Below the pieces are notes generated by a model. It saw nothing but the letters and a program-made list of their open reading frames with translations. It made no database searches and was not told the origin of the DNA. Shown here one piece after another: positions 13,872 through 18,659 of a stretch of 18,659 bases of DNA. A program made the position numbers and the translations under genes. Within the stretch, counting starts at the first letter, position 1, and each line of letters starts with the position of its first letter. This stretch comes from an uncultured Eubacteriales bacterium (GTDB lineage: Bacteria > Bacillota > Clostridia > Oscillospirales > Oscillospiraceae), in the NCBI GenBank assembly GCA_900548625.1, contig URLO01000044.1:1-18659 (forward strand), written 5' to 3'.

Positions 13872-15095
13872 ATGGCGGTCTGTGTCAAAAGCGAGATCGG
13901 GGCGCTGAAAAAGGTGCTTTTGCAGCGGCCCGGAAGGGAATTGGAACATTTAAGCCCCAACACGTTGGAGGAGCTCCTTTTCGACGACATTCCGTATCTC
14001 TACGGCGCGCAGCAGGAGCATGACTGCTTCGCGGCCATCCTGCGCGAGCAGGGGGCGGAGGTCGTCTATCTGGAAGATCTCACGGCGGAGGTGCTCCGGC
14101 TGGACCCGGCGCTCCGCGAGTCGTTCATTCAGGACGTTGTCACGCGCGCGGGCGGAAGCGCCATCGGCTACCGCGCGGCGCTGAGCGAGTTCCTCTCCGC
14201 CATCCGTGACGAAAAGGAGCTTGTGCAGAAAACGATGGAGGGCGTGACCTACGCGGAGATCTTCCCCGGCAGATCGGACAGCCTTGCCAGCATGGTCGGT
14301 ACGCGGTCGCGCTTTCTGATGCCGCCGATCCCGAACCTCTATTTTACGCGCGATCCGTTTGCCTGCATCGGACGCGGCGTCAGCCTCAACCACATGTACT
14401 CCGCCACGCGCAACCGCGAGACCATCTACGGTGGATATGTCCTCAAGCATCATCCGGATTTTGCGGGCAAGGTGCCGCTTTATTACACGTCTGAGGAGCC
14501 GTTCAGCATCGAGGGCGGCGACATTCTGAACCTCAGCGCGACCGTTCTTGCCGTCGGCATTTCCCAGCGCACGCAGCCGGAGGCGGTCGAGCGGCTGGCA
14601 GAGCATATCTTCTCGGATGAGGAATCCCAGATCGATACCATCCTTGCCTTTGAAATCCCGCGCACACGCGCGTTCATGCATCTCGACACTGTGTTCACGC
14701 AGGTCGATACCGACAAATTCTCCGTCCATCCCGGCATTCTCGACATGCTGACGCTCTATGAGCTGACCGGCAAGGGAGCCGGCCGCATCACCACGCGCGC
14801 ACTGAGCGCGCCGCTGGAGGATGTGCTGAAAACGTATCTGGGCCTTGACCATGTGCAGCTCATCCGCTGCGGCGGCGGCAGTGAGATCGCAGCCGAGCGC
14901 GAGCAGTGGAACGATGGCTCGAATACCTTCTGCGTCCGGCCCGGCGTCGTGGTCGTCTATGAGCGCAACTACGTCACGAATCAGATTTTTGAAGACTGCG
15001 GCGTCAAGATCCTCAAGATGCCCAGCTCGGAGCTCTCCCGAGGCCGCGGCGGCCCGCGCTGCATGAGCATGCCGCTGGTGCGCGAGAGCCTGTAA
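13872..15095 (+). CDS. arcA: arginine deiminase
   Basis: This enzyme hydrolyses L-arginine to citrulline and ammonia, the first step of the arginine deiminase pathway, in the cytoplasm. It is 407 aa, as usual. Visible active-site motifs are FTRDPF (Asp161), IEGGD (Glu214, Asp217), HLDTVF (His270, Asp272) and the nucleophile Cys397 in GPRCMSMPL. The ATG at 13872 follows AGGAGG; a more upstream TTG at 13845 lies inside the leader and is rejected. It is the first gene of an operon with arcB and an ornithine cyclodeaminase. No carbamate kinase or arginine/ornithine antiporter gene is in the window. Confidence 0.96.
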   Translation: MAVCVKSEIGALKKVLLQRPGRELEHLSPNTLEELLFDDIPYLYGAQQEHDCFAAILREQGAEVVYLEDLTAEVLRLDPALRESFIQDVVTRAGGSAIGYRAALSEFLSAIRDEKELVQKTMEGVTYAEIFPGRSDSLASMVGTRSRFLMPPIPNLYFTRDPFACIGRGVSLNHMYSATRNRETIYGGYVLKHHPDFAGKVPLYYTSEEPFSIEGGDILNLSATVLAVGISQRTQPEAVERLAEHIFSDEESQIDTILAFEIPRTRAFMHLDTVFTQVDTDKFSVHPGILDMLTLYELTGKGAGRITTRALSAPLEDVLKTYLGLDHVQLIRCGGGSEIAAEREQWNDGSNTFCVRPGVVVVYERNYVTNQIFEDCGVKILKMPSSELSRGRGGPRCMSMPLVRESL

Positions 15096-15181
15096 ACAGT
15101 AACCATTGCGCGCACGGCAAACGGCCGCGCGGGCTGAAAACAACCAGAACAAACTGAACAAACAAAAAAGGAGCGAATATT

Positions 15182-16174
15182 ATGTCCGTCAACATCCGTG
15201 GAAGACACTTTCTGAAGCTGCTCGATTATACCCCCGCTGAGATCCGCTATCTGCTCGATCTGGCGAAGAATTTCAAGGACCTCAAGCGTGCCGGTACGCC
15301 GCATCGCTATCTGGAGGGCAAGAACATCGTCCTGCTGTTCGAGAAGACCTCGACCCGCACCCGCTGCTCGTTTGAGGTGGCCGGCATGGATCTGGGCATG
15401 GGCGTGACCTATCTCGATCCCGGCAGCAGCCAGATGGGCAAGAAGGAGTCCATCTCCGACACCGCGCATGTCCTCGGCCGCATGTATGACGGCATCGAGT
15501 ACCGCGGCTTCAGCCAGAAGATCGTGGAAGAGCTGGCAGAAAACGCGGGCGTGCCCGTCTGGAACGGCCTGACCGACGAGTTCCACCCGACGCAGATGCT
15601 CGCAGACCTTCTGACGATCGAGGAGAAGAAGGGCTCGCTCAAGGGCCTGCATTTCACCTATTTCGGCGACGCGCGCAACAACATGGGCAACTCTCTCATG
15701 GTCGCCTGCGCGAAGATGGGTCTGCACTTCACGGCCTGCGCGCCGAAGGAGCTGTTCCCGGCAGAGGATCTGGTCGAGACCTGCAAGGAGCTTGCGGCGC
15801 AGAGCGGCGGCTCGGTCACGCTGACCGAGAGCGTCGAGGAGGGCGCAAAGGGCGCGGACGTCCTGTATACCGACATCTGGGTCTCGATGGGCGAGCCGGA
15901 CTCGGTCTGGGCAGAGCGCATCAAGCTTCTGACGCCGTATCAGATCAACGCCAAGGTCATGGCGATGGCAAAGCCGGACGCGCTGTTCATGCACTGCCTG
16001 CCGTCGTTCCATGACATCAACACCACCATCGGCAAGGAGATCGCCGATAAGTTCGGCATCACCGAGATGGAGGTCTCGGACGAGGTCTTCAATTCCCCGC
16101 AGTCGGTCGTCTTTGACGAGGCGGAGAACCGTATGCACACCATCAAGGCCGTCATCTACGCAACGCTCAAGTAA
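15182..16174 (+). CDS. arcB: ornithine carbamoyltransferase (catabolic type)
   Basis: In this context the enzyme splits citrulline with phosphate into ornithine and carbamoyl phosphate. The 330-aa protein has the carbamoyl-phosphate site STRTR (57-61), HPTQ (134-137) and the ornithine/catalytic HCLP (270-273). The C-terminal ITEMEVSDEVF...AENRMHTIKAV is typical of ArcB/OTC proteins. The reaction is reversible and sequence alone does not fix direction; catabolic use is inferred from arcA upstream. The 86-base gap to arcA contains an imperfect GC-rich hairpin (about 15104-15130), which might set arcA and arcB levels separately. AAAAGGAG stands before the ATG. Confidence 0.94.
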   Translation: MSVNIRGRHFLKLLDYTPAEIRYLLDLAKNFKDLKRAGTPHRYLEGKNIVLLFEKTSTRTRCSFEVAGMDLGMGVTYLDPGSSQMGKKESISDTAHVLGRMYDGIEYRGFSQKIVEELAENAGVPVWNGLTDEFHPTQMLADLLTIEEKKGSLKGLHFTYFGDARNNMGNSLMVACAKMGLHFTACAPKELFPAEDLVETCKELAAQSGGSVTLTESVEEGAKGADVLYTDIWVSMGEPDSVWAERIKLLTPYQINAKVMAMAKPDALFMHCLPSFHDINTTIGKEIADKFGITEMEVSDEVFNSPQSVVFDEAENRMHTIKAVIYATLK

Positions 16175-16186
16175 GGAGGGGCAGAC

Positions 16187-17284
16187 ATGGCGTTTGAATT
16201 CCCGAAATATCACGCGCCGGACTTTACACAGGAGATGTTCCGCAGCGCGCCCGACGCGGCGTGGGCTGTGGTCGAGCGCGACGGCGTTGCGCCCGAGGGC
16301 TACCACAGCACCTCCATGTATCCGGAGTATTTTAAGATCGAAGGCGAATGGCGTCTGGCAGAGGAGAGCCGCATGGACTCCAGCGTCGTCATCCGCCCCG
16401 ACCAGACGCTTGCCGTCGTCGAAAACCGCAATCTGAAGGCGGGCGACCATGTGGTGCTGGGCCGCACGGAAAACGCGGAGGACGGCATTTATATGCACTG
16501 CCACGGCTTTGAGGAGCCGGGTGAGGCGCTGGACGACCAGTTCGTGTTCCGTCAGGGCCGCAGCCGCGAGACGTCCTATGCCAAGGACTACGACCGGCTG
16601 ATCGAGCTTCTGCGTTACGAAAAAGACCATGGCAACATCCTGTGGGTCATGGGCCCTGCGTTTGCCTTTGACGAGGACGCGAGACGTGCCATGCAGGCGC
16701 TTGTCGAAAACGGCTATGCCCACGGTCTGATGGCGGGCAACGCCCTTGCCACGCACGATCTGGAGGGCGCGCTGCTGCACACGGCGCTGGGTCAGGACAT
16801 CTACACCCAGAAGTCGCAGCCGAACGGCCACTACAACCATCTGGACGTCATCAACAAGGTGCGCCGCAGCGGCTCGATCCCGCAGTTCATTGAGGATCAC
16901 AGCATCGACAACGGCATCATCTACAGCGTGGTCAAAAACGGGGTCCCGCTTGTCCTGACCGGCTCGATCCGCGATGACGGCCCGCTGCCCGAGGTCATCG
17001 GTGATGCCTATCAGGGTCAGCGCGCGATGCGCGAGCTTGTCAAGAAGTCGACCACGGTCATCTGCCTTGCCACGATGCTGCACACCATCGCGACCGGCAA
17101 CATGACGCCGTCGTTCCGGGTGCTCCCGGACGGCACGGTACGGCCCGTGTATCTCTACTGCGTGGATGCGGACGAGTTTGTGGTCAACAAGCTCCTCGAC
17201 CGCGGAAGTCTGAGCGCCACGACCATCGTCACGAACGTGCAGGACTTCATCACCATCGTCGCCAAGGGCCTCGGCCTTCTTTAA
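16187..17284 (+). CDS. archaeal-type ornithine cyclodeaminase (LOR/SDH family)
   Basis: A 365-aa protein resembling the COG1915/TIGR00300 group, whose archaeal members and the C-terminal half of cyanobacterial AgrE/ArgZ convert ornithine to proline and ammonia with bound NAD. Residues 40-115 resemble the LOR/SDH conserved region (VENRNLKAGDHVVLGRTENAEDGIYMHCHGF). The nucleotide-binding half has GNALATHDLEGALLHTALGQDI (184-205), GHYNHLDVINKVRRSGSI, and TTVICLATMLHTIATGN (289-305). It is unrelated to the bacterial Ocd/mu-crystallin enzymes. It starts 12 bases after arcB with AAGGAGG upstream, so it is surely co-transcribed. That position, directly after two enzymes that make ornithine, supports the assignment; the activity is inferred from family and context. 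Confidence 0.85.
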   Translation: MAFEFPKYHAPDFTQEMFRSAPDAAWAVVERDGVAPEGYHSTSMYPEYFKIEGEWRLAEESRMDSSVVIRPDQTLAVVENRNLKAGDHVVLGRTENAEDGIYMHCHGFEEPGEALDDQFVFRQGRSRETSYAKDYDRLIELLRYEKDHGNILWVMGPAFAFDEDARRAMQALVENGYAHGLMAGNALATHDLEGALLHTALGQDIYTQKSQPNGHYNHLDVINKVRRSGSIPQFIEDHSIDNGIIYSVVKNGVPLVLTGSIRDDGPLPEVIGDAYQGQRAMRELVKKSTTVICLATMLHTIATGNMTPSFRVLPDGTVRPVYLYCVDADEFVVNKLLDRGSLSATTIVTNVQDFITIVAKGLGLL

Positions 17285-17291
17285 AAAACAG

Positions 17292-17322
17292 TGCCCGTGG
17301 ATGCATTCTGCATCCACGGGCA
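17292..17322 (+). terminator. terminator stem after the arginine operon
   Basis: A perfect 14-bp stem (17292-17305 with 17309-17322) and a TTC loop, 7 bases after the stop. As behind murC, there is no T tract: the structured repeat begins at once with TTGAG. Confidence 0.75.
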
Positions 17323-17552
17323 TTGAGCTTGTCAAAAAAGTTTTTTGACAAGCTCTCAAACGCGAACCGCGGGGGCTTGGTTCGCGTTTGAAAAGGCTGC
17401 ACCCGCCTGCGCGCATAATTTGTGCGCGGTTTGCGCACAAATTCCACACTTGTCGGGCGTAGCGTGTTTTGTCCGCTGTACACGCCACCGGACAAAACCG
17501 ATTCACATTTTATTTCGCCGTGCGCGGCGAAACTCTACGAGGTTTTTGGCAG
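17323..17552. repeat. dispersed structured repeat, copy 2 (short form)
   Basis: The second copy of the element at 8124-8400. It has a perfect 31-nt palindrome (17325-17355), the 13-bp stem (17356-17368 with 17379-17391), an outer stem (17400-17407 with 17452-17459) around the 11-bp stem (17417-17427 with 17433-17443), then stems TTTTGTCCG/CGGACAAAA (17467-17475 with 17489-17497) and TTTCGCCG/CGGCGAAA (17513-17520 with 17525-17532). The conserved right end is CTCTACGAGGTTTTTGGCAG. Loops and the central part differ from copy 1, while the stems are kept. It lies between the convergent cyclodeaminase and TrmH genes. Confidence 0.85.
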
Positions 17553-17573
17553 TCTGAGTGCCCGCTATGGGGT

Positions 17574-18401
17574 TCATCTGGCGCGGAGCTGCCAGAACGC
17601 GACCGCGCTTGCGGCGGCGACGTTCAAGGAGTCCACGCCGTGCGACATCGGGATGCGGACGGTGTAGTCACAGGCCGCGATGGTCTGCGGCAGAAGGCCG
17701 TCTCCCTCCGTGCCGAGCACGATGGCGAGCCGGGGCTCGTTCATGACCTGCGCATCGTCGATGGGGACGGAGCGATCGGTCAGCGCCATGGCAGCGGTCT
17801 TGAAGCCGAGCGCGTGCAGCCGGTGCAGGCCGCCCTCCGGCCAGTCGGCGGCAGTTTCACCGATCTGCGTCCATGGCACCTGAAAAACAGTGCCCATGCT
17901 GACTCTGGCTGCGCGGCGGCAGAGCGGGTCGCAGCAGGAGGGCGTGACGAGAATGGCACCGACGCCGAGTGCGGCAGCGGAGCGGAAGATCGCGCCGATG
18001 TTTGTGGAATCAACGATGTTTTCCAGCACGGCCACGCGCCGCACGTCCTTGCAGAGCGTTTCCACAGACGGATACTGCGGACGCCGCATGGCGCACAGGA
18101 CGCCGCGCGTCAGCTCATAGCCCGTGAGGGCGGAGAGGACTGCTCGCTCCGCGGTGTAGACGGGAACGCCGGGACAGCGCGCCAGAAGCGGCGCTGCATC
18201 GCCGGTGATATGCCGCCGCTCCATCAAAAACGAAACGGGGCGGAAGCCTGCGTCCAGCGCACGGACGATGACCTTGGGGCTTTCGGCGATGAAAACGCCC
18301 TTTTCCGGCTCCAGACGATTGCGGAGCTGCGCCTCGGTCAGGCGTGCGAACACGTCGAGCTCCGGCGCGGAAAGACTGGTGATCTCAATGATATCTGACA
18401 T
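17574..18401 (-). CDS. TrmH/SpoU-family RNA 2'-O-methyltransferase
   Basis: This enzyme transfers a methyl group from S-adenosylmethionine to a ribose 2'-OH of rRNA or tRNA. The 275-aa protein has an N-terminal substrate-binding part (about 8-115, with NRLEPEKGVFIAESPKVI) and a SPOUT knot domain with all three motifs: N134-IGAIFR-S, LGTEGDGL (229-236) and IPMSHGVDSLNVAAA (250-264). The upstream open frame to 18590 is not used, because GGAG stands 7 bases before the ATG at 18401 and the family start follows it. The RNA target cannot be told from sequence. Its end lies 21 bases from the structured repeat. Confidence 0.92.
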   Translation of the reverse strand: MSDIIEITSLSAPELDVFARLTEAQLRNRLEPEKGVFIAESPKVIVRALDAGFRPVSFLMERRHITGDAAPLLARCPGVPVYTAERAVLSALTGYELTRGVLCAMRRPQYPSVETLCKDVRRVAVLENIVDSTNIGAIFRSAAALGVGAILVTPSCCDPLCRRAARVSMGTVFQVPWTQIGETAADWPEGGLHRLHALGFKTAAMALTDRSVPIDDAQVMNEPRLAIVLGTEGDGLLPQTIAACDYTVRIPMSHGVDSLNVAAASAVAFWQLRAR

Positions 18402-18416
18402 AATGACACTCCATAT

Positions 18417-18446
18417 GCCGCCGGGGTGCCCCGGCGGCGCTTTTTC
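18417..18446. terminator. GC-rich hairpin in the trmH 5' leader
   Basis: A GCCGCCGGGG/CCCCGGCGGC stem (18417-18426 with 18429-18438), followed on the plus strand by GCTTTTTC as in a terminator. No plus-strand gene ends here. On the minus strand the same stem sits just before the ribosome binding site of the methyltransferase gene and could lower its translation. Confidence 0.5.
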
Positions 18447-18484
18447 AAAAAGATGATACCACAATGCTGCGAAAAACGGAACCC

Positions 18485-18512
18485 TTGATGGATTTTTTGC
18501 GTCGAATATGAT
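18485..18512 (+). promoter_or_regulatory. candidate promoter of the SPFH-domain gene
   Basis: TTGATG, a 16-nt spacer and TATGAT, 64 bases before the ATG at 18577. A second overlapping TATGAT follows at once. The match is moderate. Confidence 0.45.
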
Positions 18513-18576
18513 ATGATGGCTGTGGAAATGGCGGTTTACCCATCGGAACGGACATAAATACAAAGGAGGATCTGCA

Positions 18577-18659
18577 ATGGGCCTTATCAAAGCGGCGCTT
18601 GGCGCGGCTGGCGGCGTACTGGCCGACCAGTGGAAGGAGTATTTTTACTGTGAATCGAT
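18577..18659 (+). CDS. SPFH-domain (virion-core-like) protein, N-terminal fragment
   Basis: Only the first 27 codons lie in the window (MGLIKAALGAAGGVLADQWKEYFYCES), cut by the right edge. AAAGGAGG precedes the ATG. This opening, a small glycine/alanine helix followed by ADQWKEYFYC, is what I remember for the YdjI-type SPFH/zinc-ribbon proteins often labelled virion core protein. The fragment is too short for more than a tentative call. Confidence 0.6.
   Translation, partial: MGLIKAALGAAGGVLADQWKEYFYCES

Noticed and set aside
13950..15161. 403-aa minus-strand open frame opposite arcA
   Set aside because: Antisense to a gene with all active-site motifs; composition is that of a shadow frame.
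14981..17506. 841-aa minus-strand open frame
   Set aside because: It is a shadow of arcB and the cyclodeaminase gene in GC-rich DNA, with His/Arg/Val-rich low-quality sequence and no ribosome binding site.

Overview
The window reads as chromosome of a GC-rich Clostridia member, most likely a gut Oscillospiraceae/Ruminococcaceae-type bacterium. I infer this from the clostridial form of MurC (ESCEYC in place of the usual acidic motif), the mglBAC and arc gene sequences, strong GGAGG ribosome binding sites, and a mobile-element cargo of a kind common in clostridial integrative elements. No database search was possible, so the taxon is an inference.

Positions 1-5260 look like an integrated mobile element or the remains of one. 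On the minus strand are a possibly truncated element protein, a serine recombinase and, overlapping it by 4 bp, an XRE repressor with a near-ideal promoter. On the plus strand are a membrane-anchored KPVIYLYP-motif protein, a two-helix membrane peptide and a 63-aa element protein; an 82-aa minus-strand protein follows. No conjugation genes are present. The region ends beside a tRNA-Val(CAC) gene (minus strand) with its own terminator.

Positions 5390-9206 are core chromosome: cca (CCA-adding enzyme, minus), divergent murC (plus), and a ZIP-family metal transporter (minus). Positions 9207-13680 hold a long AT-rich leader and the mglBAC galactose ABC import operon, with an intergenic hairpin after mglB and a strong terminator after mglC.

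Positions 13690-17322 hold an arginine catabolism operon: arcA (arginine deiminase), arcB (ornithine carbamoyltransferase) and an archaeal-type ornithine cyclodeaminase of the LOR/SDH family. Together these would convert arginine to citrulline, then ornithine plus carbamoyl phosphate, then proline plus ammonia. An ARG-box-like site and a sigma70-type promoter precede arcA. A convergent TrmH/SpoU RNA methyltransferase gene and the start of an SPFH-domain protein gene close the window.

The most unusual signal is a dispersed, highly structured repeat of about 230-280 bp. One copy follows murC (8124-8400) and one follows the cyclodeaminase gene (17323-17552). Each starts directly behind a terminator stem and lies between convergent genes. 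The two copies share a series of hairpins, and one stem shows compensatory base changes between them. The murC terminator stem is present on both sides of copy 1.
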